A stretch of 64,000 bases of DNA, from the NCBI GenBank assembly GCA_015501605.1, contig JADNRZ010000005.1, positions 186,001 to 250,000 on the forward strand, read 5' to 3'. The notes under the pieces were generated by a model that ran no database searches, was not told the DNA's origin, and saw nothing but the letters and a program-made list of their open reading frames with translations. How positions within the stretch are numbered: the first letter of the stretch is position 1; each line of letters opens with the position of its first letter. Positions 32,609 through 43,741 of the stretch are shown piece by piece. A program made the position numbers and the translations under genes. The DNA comes from Panaeolus papilionaceus. Taxonomy: Eukaryota; Basidiomycota; Agaricomycetes; Agaricales.

Positions 32609-34817
32609 ATGGCTCAAGCACCTTACGGTACCTGGAAATCACCCATCACCGCTGAGGCGATCACGAAAGGTGTATGTACCGTTATATTTTCATTCCGAAA
32701 CCTCCAACTCACGTTCCATCAGGCTAATACAGTGGCAGACGTGCTGGTGGACAGCGTCACTGAGAAAATTTATCATCTTGAGAGTCGTGCATCGGAAGGA
32801 GGGCGCAATGTTTTGGTGGATACCACAACTAACAGGGATTTGTTTGGTGCTGGATGGAATGCGAGGACGATGGTTCAGGAGTATGGCGGCGCATCTGCGA
32901 TTGTACATGGAGGAATTGCCTACTTCTCCAACCACCCTGAGGGAAGGCTCTACAGGGTCCCTGTTGACGGAAGCTCAGAACCTGAAGCTGTAACCCGTGG
33001 TGAGTCATTTTACTCATAATTCAATAACCAAATCATTGTTGACGATTTTTATGGTGTTTGTTTAGACGACGCTCCCTATCGGTTCGCATGCATGGAGGTA
33101 CACCCTGTGCACTCACATCTCCTGGTTTCAGTCCTTGAAGATCACACAATTGATACGCCAGCCGAGATCACCACCAGTCTCGTTATAATCGACACCAAGA
33201 AGAAAACCATTCAGCCAATTTTATCAGGCGCAGATTTCTATTCTTTCCCGACGTTCTCGCCCGATGGCAAGCACCTCGCCTGGCAGCAATGGTATCACCC
33301 AGACATGCCTTGGGAAGGCGCTCTTGTCTACGTTGGAGACGTCACCATCAACGACGAACAGATTCAGATCAACAATTCAACATACGTAACTGGTGTCAAG
33401 GAAAGAGTCAGCGCACAATTTTGCCGATGGGTGGACGACGATTCCTTCGTCTACATTTCCGATGAATCCGACTTCATGAATCCATGGAAATACACGGTCT
33501 CTTCCCGTACATCATCTCCGCTCTTCCCTTCCCCCGTCAAACAGGACTTTGGCAGTCCAATTTGGTTCTTGGAAACCTTCCCTTACAGTATCCTCGACAA
33601 CGGTGCCACTGGGATTTTCTCTGGATGGAAAAATGGTCGTAACGGACTGTATTTGGTAGATCTTCGAGGAGGTCTGCCTCAGCCCATTGAGTCACCCTTC
33701 ACAACCATTGAGAAAGTCCTGACTGTTTCCCGTGACGCGTCTCGCGCAGTCTTCCTTGGAGGCCAGGCTACGGAAGGGAATAGCATCGTCCAATGGACTC
33801 GCTCTTCAGGTAGCCATGGTCAATTTGACGTGCTCAAACCTGCAGCAATGGTCAAAGTTAAGGGTATTCCTTTACCTGTTGACATTGTTTCCCCACCGCA
33901 GCCCATGAATTTAACCCTTCCGGACAACAACTTTGTGCCTGTAGTTTACTACGCTCCTCGTAATCCAGCGTATTGGGGCTCCAACGTTCCAGGCGAGAAG
34001 CCCCCATGCATTTTACATGTCCATGGGGGACCTACATACCTCTCGACTCAGGTCTTGGATTGGGACAAGCAATACTTCACGAGTCGTGGCTGGGCGTGGT
34101 AAGTGGTGCAACTCTTCTCCAAACCTTTGATGTATCAATGACCACCATCTTTTCAGGCTTGACGTAAATTATGGGGGGTCCTCTGGCTATGGGCGCAAAT
34201 TTATCGAACGACTTCGCGGAAATTGGGGTGTTGTCGACGTGGAAGATGCTATTTTCGCAGCAAAGACCCTCTCGAGTCCTCCTTACAACCTCATCGATCC
34301 TAATCGCATCATGGTTCGTGGTGGTTCAGCTGGTGGCTATACAACGCTTGCGTGCATATCCCTGCCATCTGACAAGAAGGTGTTTGCTGGGGCAACGTCC
34401 TTCTTCGGCATCTGCGACCTTAAAAAGTGCACTGAGACGATCCACAAGTACGAGCTTCGCTACCTGGAGAAGTTAATTGGCGGTACCTTCCAAGACGTCC
34501 CTCATCTCTATAAATCTCAGTCTCCGCTCTTCCATGCTGATAAGATTGTCACCCCACTCCTGGTAAGTCTTCCAGCAGAACCTAACTTGAAATGGGCGTT
34601 GCTGACGACGTTTCAGATTCTTCAAGGCGAAATCGACATGGTTGTCACCAAAGATCAAGCAGAAATGATATACGAGAGTGTGAAGAACCGAGGGGGTACT
34701 GTCGAATTCAAGATTTACGACGGTGAAGGGCATGGATGGCGAAAGGAATCATCTTTGAAAGACTCTTTGGAACGGGAGCTCAGTTTCTATGAGAGGGTCC
34801 TCGGTCTTCAAGCCTAG
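32609..34817 (+). CDS. prolyl oligopeptidase-family (S9) serine peptidase
   Basis: A peptidase or acyl-peptide hydrolase of family S9, probably cytosolic because no signal peptide is seen. Five exons (32609-32671, 32723-32999, 33066-34098, 34157-34562, 34617-34817) join in phase into about 659 residues. The first two-thirds is a predicted beta-propeller (repeats such as FPTFSPDGKHLAWQQW and SDESDFMNPWKY). The C-terminal alpha/beta-hydrolase domain has HGGP (oxyanion region), NYGGSSGYGRKF, the nucleophile in GGSAGGY, an Asp candidate in GEIDMVV and the His in GEGHGW, so the catalytic triad is complete. Length and layout fit the S9C dipeptidyl/acylaminoacyl group. Substrate cannot be told from sequence. 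Confidence 0.88.
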
Positions 34818-35646
34818 TCCAAGTTCCAAGCACAATCAAATGTAACAAGTACATGAAAAATAACATCGTCGAAGCCATGTTTTGCACATGTTGAAGTGGT
34901 CAGCTCGTCCCAGCTCTTTTTCATTACACCCCTGCCATGCGAAGGTGTGGTAAGCGAGTTTAATTTGATGATTGTGCTCTTTTTTTTTTAACTCACTTTT
35001 CGACATAGGTATATCTAAAGCAGACACGACAACAACAATAGTGCTCGGTTAAAGCTTGTGCAAAGTGTCGCTTCGCTCCAACATTGTGGAGGTCAGTGAC
35101 ATTGTCCAAAATGATACGATAAGATTTGTCATCCAGCAGGGTTTGTGATTCTCACAACGACTGCTTGAACAGGTGAATAGAGACCTTACACACGTTGTAT
35201 TATTTGTATTATTGAAGACCCTGACCCGGCTGGACGCTATGGTTCTAGATGGCTAGGCCATCTGGACATGGCTTCAATCGTGTGGATCCGAGATGAAAAG
35301 GATCCTGTCAATCTACTCTCCCCATTTGTCCATCTATAACAACATAGTGATAAACAAGTCTCCACTCTATACGCCGCTGAGGCACTGCAGTTTAATGTAG
35401 GCTGATGCAGACATTATGGTATATAAAGACTTGGAACAAGACTGCAGCTAATTTGCCAAGTTCCCATTCCCCGCATTATATCAAGGTCACATACAATTCT
35501 CAGCAAACATCCCGCAACATCCAACAACCGCTTTTTCGTCTCCCTTTGTAACCGCCACTATCACCTCTTCTCGAGTCTCTAATTCGACTCTTAGTCGCAG
35601 GACCTGCAGTGTTGGCTTCAGGAATCAATCTTCTTACATTACTGCG
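34818..35646. other. intergenic, promoter of the GFA gene
   Basis: No gene is seen. A TATATAAA element at 35420-35427 and a pyrimidine-rich run up to 35646 suggest the promoter and a 5' leader of about 200 bases for the next gene. Confidence 0.45.
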
Positions 35647-37898
35647 ATGCCACTTTCCCAGCCACCCCCGCAACCCACGTCATTTGTGATCATTGCCAAT
35701 TCGAAACCAAATTCTGCTTCCGTCTCACCTCCCTCACAATCCTCCCTCACATCATCGTCGGACTTGACATTTTCCTCAAATTCTTCAGTTCCTACCTTCG
35801 GGGACTACCCATCTGGTTCCGTTTCAGCTGCATCGCTCCGACCTCCAACTTCCAAGACTTTTGTGCCAGGACGATGTCATTGCGGGCTCAACTCCTTCAT
35901 TGCCGTTTTTCCAAGACCACGCAAACCCTCCGACTCTAACATCGCCCAGAACCATTCATATCCAAGCTCATCTGCGTCTATATCCAGCCAATTCAACCTT
36001 GCGGCATTAAACCAGTCGCCCTCCTCTATCGCAGAAAGCAGCAGTTCTGAGCCGGAGATCTCACTACCTATCCTTAATGACCTTTGTCACTGCACCACTT
36101 GCAGACATGCTTCTGGTCAACTTGCTGTATACCATGTCTCCATGCTCGGCCCTCCCCTTGCCTCTGCTTCCCCCAACATCTCCCGTAACCGAGACGTATC
36201 CCGACCACTTAGTCCCGATGCCATCAAACCCCGGATCGCACCTCCCTCTGCTCATGCACGAGTGAAGAAGCGCTCTCCATACTTAGGCATGGGAGCTGAT
36301 ATGGGGCGAATCCGCCATGGCCTATGTGGTGAAGGAAATGACGCTAGTGGTCTTATCTCTGTTCTCAACGCTGTAACGGAGAACGATGGCTTGGACCGTG
36401 CTGTTGATGAAGGATCAGAGGAGGATGATCCGGAGGCGGAGAACGAATGGGAACGCCCGTTTGACTTGTCAGGTCTCTCGGAGTATCGCACTAGTCCAGG
36501 TGTCACCAGATTGTTCTGCAGGGCATGCTCTGCGCAGTTGTTTTTTATTTATACACCTTCACAGGATGAGACCCTGGCCAATTCAACAGCCAAATCTCGT
36601 CAAGCCTGGAAGTGGTGTGTCGCGGGAGGTGCCTTGGAACGCACAGCGGGCATTGTCAAGCTGGGTCATCACATCTGGGTTGGTGACACTTTCGATGGAG
36701 GAATGGCGGATCATCTACAGGTTGTGGATGGAGTGCAGATGTCCCGCTTTCGGGAGGGTATGAACAGTGACGAGGTCATGCTAGGTTGGCGTAAAGATGT
36801 GCTGCAAGGTGAGTAGTTTGCATATCAGATGTGGAATTTGAATGATAATTTATTTTATCAGAAGCTCAGTCCCTTCCTCCTTTCATAAGGCGACCTCGGC
36901 CTCACTATACCGCAGCCAGTGAGCGGCTCCCTCTTTATTGCCATTGCGGTTCCGTCCGCCTTCTTGTCACTCGCCCTACGTATGAATCAACTATGCTCTA
37001 TGCTCCATTCCCTGACATCTTGTGCCCATCCGACTCGCGTCTATCGAAGCGTCGCAACCCTCGAGATCTCAAATGGTGGCTTCGACCGCCGCTTGGTCAT
37101 CCCGTTCCGTCCAACACCGATCCACACAAGAACGCTATTCATGCCACCCGCTATCTCGCTGGGCACTGTATGTGCAGCATCTGTCGCCTCACCAGCGGTA
37201 TGGAAGTACAATCGTGGCTGTGGATACCGGATTGTAACGTTCTCGACGCTCGAACCGGTAGCCCCGTCGTTCTGGACCTTGTCGTCGAAGCCGCTTCAAT
37301 GGGTGCTGCCCCATCGGACACTAAATCCTCGCATTCCACCCCAGATCCCCAAAGCCGACCGCGCGCTTCTTCGCCTCCCAAAGCCATCCTCTCTGATGGC
37401 ACTAGTTCACCTATGTTTACCTCATCCCCACAGTCTTCTGGTCGCTCATCACCTGTACCACAGCCGCCAGAAGAGAAGGAGAACATGGAAGGGTTGTACC
37501 TTCCCTCTGGACGGCTCAAGGTACTTACCCAGTACACGCCGTCCCCAGGACGCTACCGCGAGTCGTGCAGCAAGTGCGGCGCAAACATTCTCTTATGGTC
37601 TACCCAAGTTCCCGCCCTGCTTTGTGTTGCTGCAGGGCTGATTGACGAGAACTATGGGCACGGGGGTGCAAGAGCGGAAGCCTGGTTCGACTGGTACACA
37701 GAGCGTGTTGCTTTTATCGAGGAGGCGCTGAAGGATGCCGGCTCTGGCTCACGGGGGAGTGGTTCAAACTTGCATCATTATAAGGGAGATGACGCAGGAT
37801 GCGTTTCAAGTTTGAAAGCCACCGCTGAGGGCCTCATTGCTGGCTTAGCACAGGTGAAGAAGGAACCTGAAGTAGAGTTGAAGCAAAGGACTATGTGA
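35647..37898 (+). CDS. protein with two GFA (CENP-V/GFA) zinc-binding domains
   Basis: Two exons (35647-36808 and 36862-37898; join in phase 1) encode about 732 residues. Two copies of the GFA fold can be read from cysteine patterns. The first has CHCGLNSF near residue 78, then CHCTTCR near 145, and CRACSAQLFF near 300. The second has YCHCGSVRLLV, then GHCMCSICRLTSG, and CSKCGANILLW. GFA domains bind zinc and are named after the bacterial glutathione-dependent formaldehyde-activating enzyme, but most fungal members have no proven reaction. Long Ser/Pro-rich linkers interrupt both domains between the second and third cysteine groups. The N-terminal 70 residues are Ser-rich and probably disordered. 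Whether it acts on formaldehyde adducts is not shown by the sequence. Confidence 0.82.
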
Positions 37899-38659
37899 TG
37901 AACTCATCATTGATCTACAACCTCGTACTTTTCTTTCTTTTCCTTTGCGCTTTTTCTCTCTGGAAGACTATATGGTACTCGATTCATTTGATCACTGCTT
38001 CCCCATGTTTTACCTAACTGATTCCACCTAATATCTGGATTTGCTTGATCTCGTTGACACACTGGATCTCATTTAGCAGTTGATTTCATCGTTTTGCAAA
38101 CTTGCTATCTTATATGATACCTTACTATTTAAATAATAATGTAATTCTGAACCTTTTCTTCACGCCTTGACCCCATGATCTTAATTCTTGTCCCACGAAA
38201 TCGTCGAGGAACTGTACTTAGTTGGCGGAGCGATAAATAGGGGCTTGCCTTTTCCGGACTTCAAATCCGGAATCAGTTCCTGAGTTGTAACTGCTATCTC
38301 CTCGTCACTCTCGCTTCTCACCAACCACCATTCAATGGAATACCCCCATCCTCCAGCTCGCCGGACGATTACTCAGTAGCACTGCTTGAATCCGACTAAT
38401 ATGTCTGCGTCATGGAGATAACTCCAATCCTGGGACGGAGAAAGCACTTAGAACAAGTTTCAATCAGCTTCTTCCGACACGTTACGCAATTTTATCAGGA
38501 AAAAGTCGCGATCTGAGCAGACATAAGGACTTTCTTTTCAACGATTTTACCTCATGGAACTATTATCTGCCAAAATCAAGACTGAATGGCGAAATTGCAG
38601 GCGCCAGCTGACACTCACTGCAGTTGGCAGTGGGATCGTCGTCCCTCGTAGCATCTTTC
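37899..38659. other. intergenic, nothing recognised
   Basis: The 3' region of the GFA gene is pyrimidine-rich. No further gene is visible before the TATA element at 38660. Confidence 0.4.
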
Positions 38660-38667
38660 TATATAAG
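38660..38667 (+). promoter_or_regulatory. TATA box of MAPEG-like gene 1
   Basis: TATATAAG lies about 64 bases before the start codon at 38724. Confidence 0.5.
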
Positions 38668-38723
38668 CTGCAAGATTTCTGTGAGCTCTCAGAAAAAAAA
38701 ACCGCTATAACTGCCTCTACATT

Positions 38724-39517
38724 ATGAGTTCCGTTTCTTCTGGTCTTGATACCCCACTGTCACTGTTTTCTATTCCAGTTGTCTGGTTCACGGCCTTTTA
38801 CCCAGCCCTATGGAAGGTGCGTCATTCATCAAAGCTGGTTTACTTTCTTTCTGAAATATCAATTCTTAGACACTTGCTCTGGATTTTACTACTGGTTATG
38901 ACAAGTGCGTCGTCCTGCTCACCGTAGTTATATCAGGTGCCCAATCCGACGCTTCTCTGCTACTCCAGTGTCCAACCTCGCTCCAACATCAGCAACCCCA
39001 GGCTTCACCCAGAGTTTGCCAAACGCTTAGAACGAATGATGGGCGCTCATAATAATGGGAATGAGACTGCTCCTCTGTGGTTTGCCGCTGTTGTGCGTGT
39101 TTAGCAGGCCCGTTTCACATCGCTATTGAAACATCCCCTTCTCTCTAGATTGCCGGGAATTATGCTGGTCTCGATCACCGATGGTTGAATAAGATGTCGA
39201 CGTACTAGTAAGTTCTCTTTCCAATGAATTCAATCAAGGTTATGACGGTGCTTGTGCAGTGTGGTGTGTAGGGTTTTGTATAACCAAGTATACATCAACC
39301 ACCCCGCAGTTTGGAAAGGGAAACTTCGGTGAGTTGACGATATTTTTGCAATGAAACGACTGGGGAATTTATTTTGTTTTACAGCTCATCTTTATTCTTC
39401 ATTAGTATCTGTAGGTGAAACCCGGCTGCTCTATTTGATTTACATCTGACCTCGCCCTTAGCATTTCCATTGTGTATTCTACATTACGCATCCCAAAAGG
39501 CTGCGGGCCTGGCATAA
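38724..39517 (+). CDS. MAPEG-like integral membrane protein 1
   Basis: A small (about 150 residues) four-helix membrane protein of the MAPEG type; the family includes microsomal glutathione transferases and eicosanoid synthases. Seven short exons join in phase: LSLFSIPVVWFTAFYPALWK (helix 1), TLALDFTTGYDN, VQPRSN...NPRLHPEFAKRLERMMGAHNN, then APLWFAAV, IAGNYAGLDHRWLNKMS, VVCRVLYNQVYINH, SSLFFIS, and SFPLCILHYASQKAAGLA. The last join (ATCT to CATTTCC) avoids a stop and matches the end of gene 2. The exon pattern is shared with the next two genes, so all arose by tandem duplication. The RxxGAHxNxxE-type segment (RMMGAHNNGNE) is the usual glutathione-site region of the family. Confidence 0.75.
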
Positions 39518-39895
39518 ACTGCGATGCCCGCTACGCCTCAGCTGAAATCTATTCACTCTTACCATCCGTTCAAGACAAGATTAATGTCACTCGCCGGTTT
39601 TTTACGACTTTGCTATGTAATATCGCAGCAGATTGCGCAGGAGGAACCCGTTCATTGTCTTGGACAGCGACCGATGTGACTCACATCCAATCAAATGAGC
39701 GTCTTGTCGACCCCAGCGATATCCCGTTGTTGAAGCAAACATTGACTGATGATAGGAATCTTCGCTAAGACTCATGCTTGGAGACCTCACAACCGAATAT
39801 GGATCAGCTGACGATTTCTTGAATGGATGGTCATGGTATAAATTAATCCTGTCAGTCTTCGCTGCCGTAGAGCGTTCTCACAGACCGAGATATCG

Positions 39896-39903
39896 TATAA
39901 AAG
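39896..39903 (+). promoter_or_regulatory. TATA box of MAPEG-like gene 2
   Basis: TATAAAAG lies about 65 bases before the start codon at 39966, the same spacing as in gene 1. Confidence 0.5.
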
Positions 39904-39965
39904 CATTTCCGAGACTTTTCACAACGTTTACACACATCCCTGACCCCCATTCAGCAAACTACATC

Positions 39966-40797
39966 ATGATTTTCGGCTCTGTCGATTTTGCAAGCCCTCT
40001 CTCTCTGTATTCCATCCCTGTGGTTTGGTTTACCAGCTTCTATCCATCCACATGGAAGGTATCGTCGTACTTTGGCGTATTATCTCACTCGCCGTTAATG
40101 CTTCCACCAGTTCTTGTCCATTGACAACACCATTGGATACGACAAGTTAGTCATACAATAGTGTGCCACATCTGATCTGAACGTTAACCCTTGCGCCCCC
40201 TTCCCTTGCCCAGTGTTCAACCCCGTTCCAACCCATCCAATCCCCGCCTTTCCCCAGAATATGCCAAACGCCTGGAACGAATGATTGGAGCCCACAACAA
40301 TGGAAATGAAAACGCCCCTCTATGGTACGCAGCAATTGTATGTCATACCCACCCACTTGACCCTAGACATCGACTAACGAGACCTGCACACGTTCTCAGA
40401 TTGCCGGGAACATCGCTGGACTTGACAACAGATGGTTGAATACTATGTCTGCGTATTAGTAAGTGCCATGTCCATCTTCACGATTTTTATTAGAGACTAA
40501 AGACGGGCTGCTTCAACAGCATAGTAACGCGTGTTTTGTACAACCAGGTTTATATCAACCATAACACCGTCGCGAAAGGATGGCTCCGGTACGTGGAACC
40601 CTGTGGGATATCGCATTTGAAAGCATGACATCGCTAATGCCATTTCTCTCACCACTTCAGTACTGCCCTCTTCTTCTTCGGTCTATGTGAGTACCCTTCG
40701 GCAATTTCGTGAAAAGGTTGAGATGTTGACGTCCCTTCCAGCGTTCCCTTTGAGAATTTTGATCAAAGCCGGCCAAAAGGTAGCCGGACATGACTGA
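39966..40797 (+). CDS. MAPEG-like integral membrane protein 2
   Basis: The tandem paralogue of gene 1, with the same seven-exon layout and about 150 residues. Readable blocks are LSLYSIPVVWFTSFYPSTWK, FLSIDNTIGYDN, NPRLSPEYAKRLERMIGAHNN, APLWYAAI, IAGNIAGLDNRWLNTMSAYY, IVTRVLYNQVYINH, TALFFFGL, and SFPLRILIKAGQKVAGHD at the end. Every join keeps phase. It is closer to gene 1 than to gene 3, suggesting the later duplication. The substrate is unknown. Confidence 0.77.
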
Positions 40798-41403
40798 GAC
40801 GCGACAGCAACCAGTTCCCGACGCGGGTTTTGAACTGTGTAAAGGCTACGAGACAATTCGGGTATTCTGGGTAGCGTTCTTGTCTTTACAGAAACGGTGT
40901 TGCATCGCGGCGTGTCAAGGATTTTCGTCCTTTTTGTGATGTTGAATAATCTCATTTTTTCTCGAGAAACGCGCATATTTAAATTATTTTGAGCGGAAAG
41001 TGGTATTCATCACACGTGTTCTGTCATCATTGAATCCTTTCTGAGTCAACCTTTATAACATGTGCATTGTGCGCCTGTAATCTGTGATGGAATCAGCCGT
41101 GTCTTCACCTTGCTTGCTAACATGCAACCTAAGTTTGCCGAAAGAGCCTGTCCGCGTCACCCCTCTGCTTATCAGTGCTTACACACAATGCAACGGGCCG
41201 TACCTGAAATCCCCCACCGGTTCGTGATTTAGGGACCCTGAACGTCTGGGGAGCAAGTCAACATATAAGTGGGAGAACTTTTCGTCAATCACATTCTCCC
41301 AAAACACCCACTTTCAATTGCAAATTCATCCCGATACGACGAACTTACTCTTCCTTCCCCCCTCAACTACTCAGCGTTCAACCCATTACTAGCTCTCCTC
41401 AAC
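40798..41403. other. intergenic, promoter of MAPEG-like gene 3
   Basis: No gene is seen. A TATAAG element at 41264-41269 lies about 135 bases before the start at 41404. Confidence 0.4.
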
Positions 41404-42308
41404 ATGGTCTCCCTCACAGATAACCTCTCATTGTACTCTATTATTGGGATGTGGGTGATATCCTACTACCCAACAATTACCAGGGTACGTGCATATTAGT
41501 TCGACTCTTTTGCGTCTGCATATTGGGTTATCCATCTTGCTAATTAGATAAATTTTACTTCATAGGGCAATATTTTAAAGAGCGCTCGTGTATTTAGCAA
41601 GTACGTATATCACCATCAAGGCAGCTACATAATGTGGCGAGCTAAAACTGATAACGCTGTGATTCTATTCCAGTGTGCAACCCCGAGGTGGCATGTCTCG
41701 TCTTGTAGAGAAGAAGGGTGTGGACCCAGCATTGGTCGCGAAAGCAGCTAGAGCAGAGGGTGCTCACCTTGTACGTGTCCATTTCATTCCTGCCTCAGCC
41801 CTCCAATCCTACTAGGGTTAGCACTGACATCCGCCATAATTCTTTCCTTTCATTGGTTTTACCAGAACGGAGTAGAGGCTCTCCCCTTCTTCGGAATTGC
41901 TGTACTTGCAGGAAACTATGCTGGGATTGACAATTACACGTTGAATGTGGCGTGCGGATTCTAGTACGTTCCCCAACCCCAATAACCTCTGCGTCGGAAT
42001 CGTTTCTGATGTTTTTGACTGGTCAGCCTTGTAACCAGAATGCTGTTCAATTACATCTATATCAATAATACCACAGGTACGACAGCAAACATCAGGTGCG
42101 TTTCTTCGAGTTGCCTCCCATCAAAGGGTGAAAACCATCTAACACCCTGTCGTCGTGATCTAGGTCCCTCGTTTGGATATTGTCGCTGGGTAAGTCTCCT
42201 TTTCCAGAAGCAAACTGAGCATATGGAGCTAATAAACGCATGTGAAACATGACAGGCACTCCTTTCTACCTCTTGGGCAAAGCTACTTCCCTGTTGGCTA
42301 ACAAGTAA
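41404..42308 (+). CDS. MAPEG-like integral membrane protein 3
   Basis: The third tandem member and the most divergent. Seven exons (41404-41484, 41566-41600, 41674-41770, 41866-41963, 42027-42095, 42164-42189, 42256-42308) join in phase to about 152 residues. Blocks: LSLYSIIGMWVISYYP, GNILKSARVFSN, VQPRGGMSRLVEKKG, RAEGAHLNGVEALPFFGIAVLAGNY, LVTRMLFNYIYIN, and TPFYLLGKATSLLAN. The RAEGAHLNGVE stretch is the family's classical RxxxAxxNxxE-type site, better preserved here than in genes 1 and 2. A membrane location (endoplasmic reticulum in relatives) is inferred from the helices. Confidence 0.8.
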
Positions 42309-42418
42309 AAATATGGGGGATTAGAGCAACGACGATAGCAGACCAGATACAGAACGATGCGTTGTAATACAGTAATAATGCTACATACATTGATAATTAG
42401 GATGATAGCGTCAAACGG

Positions 42419-43579
42419 CTATGAAATGCCTTTCCAGTGGTAAAGAAGAGTCCCCTGTCGTTGATGGATCAGGACCAAGAAAAAGTGAAAATAGGCAGGC
42501 AGCGACATACTGTGCTATTTTCTTTCGTGACAACCTTACGGTTGACAAGAGCGATGAGACATTTATTTGCCCTAGCTTGATTTAAATCAGGAGGGGTTAT
42601 CAGGTCGGTAACTGGATTGTTTTCATCAGAGCATGCACGAAAATCATGACAAAATTGAACTTACTTTTCAGCCCTGATGTGTTAGAGTACATCAAGGCCT
42701 CGATGACTGTCTCCATATTCCTGCGAAGTGACTGAGAGGGAGAGAGAGAGTCAAAACCTCGACACTATGTGGTATTGGTAAGGATGAGGAGACGCACTGG
42801 ATCGCTCCCTCTGAACTCCAAAGGAAGACACAAAATAATCTTCTCGATTTCCATCTGTTGGAATAACAAACGATCAGTTGATAACCAACTGGGGATGAAT
42901 GGACCTTACACTTCGCTCCTTCTTTTCCTTCGCCGACAGTTTGACCTTTCCAGGTTTTTTCTTCACTTGAGCACCAGGTTTCGCTGATGAGGGTCCAACT
43001 TTGGAGATATTTCCAGCTGCAGTGGTGTCTGCTTCAGTAGCTGCGGTTTTATCAGCAGCGATGGCTGCCGCAATCTCTCGTTCCCTGGCTTCAGCTGTTG
43101 TCTTTGCCTTTATGGCTTCCATAGCGGCAATTGCATCTTGTTCTAGCATTTCAGTGTTAAATGTGGTTCTCCTAATTATTTCAAAGAGATGGACGTGCCT
43201 GCTCGCTGCTTTGCAAGGTAATAGGACGCGTCTGTAGGTGCCTGAAGATAAAGCAGAAATTGCGTTGAGATGTTGATGGATTAACAAGGGCAGAAGTACA
43301 TACCTGCGGCCAGTCCGTCGTCAGTGCATTCATGTTCATGATATATAGCCAGCTCGCGAAGGATTCGTTAAATGTCCCCAGTGAATCACTGAGATTCTTC
43401 AATCCTTCCAGATTAGATTGCAAAGCCTCCGTTTCATCCAGAAATTCAGCCATTGCTGGCTCTAGAAATGCAAGACCATGGGGTGCATCTGGATAGGCTC
43501 CAGAACGCGAGAAACGGAACAGAGACCCTTGAGAAACGCGTCGTAGAGGTGTCCGGTGTGGTGTTTGTGTTGGCGGCAT
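42419..43579 (-). CDS. DASH complex subunit Dam1 (kinetochore)
   Basis: Dam1 helps couple kinetochores to spindle microtubules as part of the DASH ring. The first exon (43579 to about 43304) carries the Dam1 core: GLAFLEPAMAEFLDETEALQ, then GTFNESFASWLYIMNMNALT and DWPQ, joined to APTDASYYLAKQRAG. A Lys/Ala-rich helix (AREREIAAAIAADKTAATEA) follows. Exons then give IEKIILCLPLEFRGSDPS, LRRNMETVIEALM, PPDLNQARANKCLIALVNRKVV and finally STGTLLYHWKGIS before the stop. About seven introns, all consistent in phase, give a product of roughly 300 residues. The C-terminal half is an additional folded-looking region beyond the short Dam1 core. It is divergent from the F-box-like gene across about 160 bases. 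Confidence 0.8.
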
Positions 43580-43741
43580 GAGTGAGAGAGGGTAACACGT
43601 GATGACCTTGTTGAAGTTGAATCGGACATTGAATTTATGGTGTGTACCCTCGAGGCCCTTTGAGCGTCTTTCATAAGTACGAACTGTTCAAGAGCTGTCT
43701 GCCTTCTGATTTATAACCTTTCAAACTGAAAAGCATCAAGC

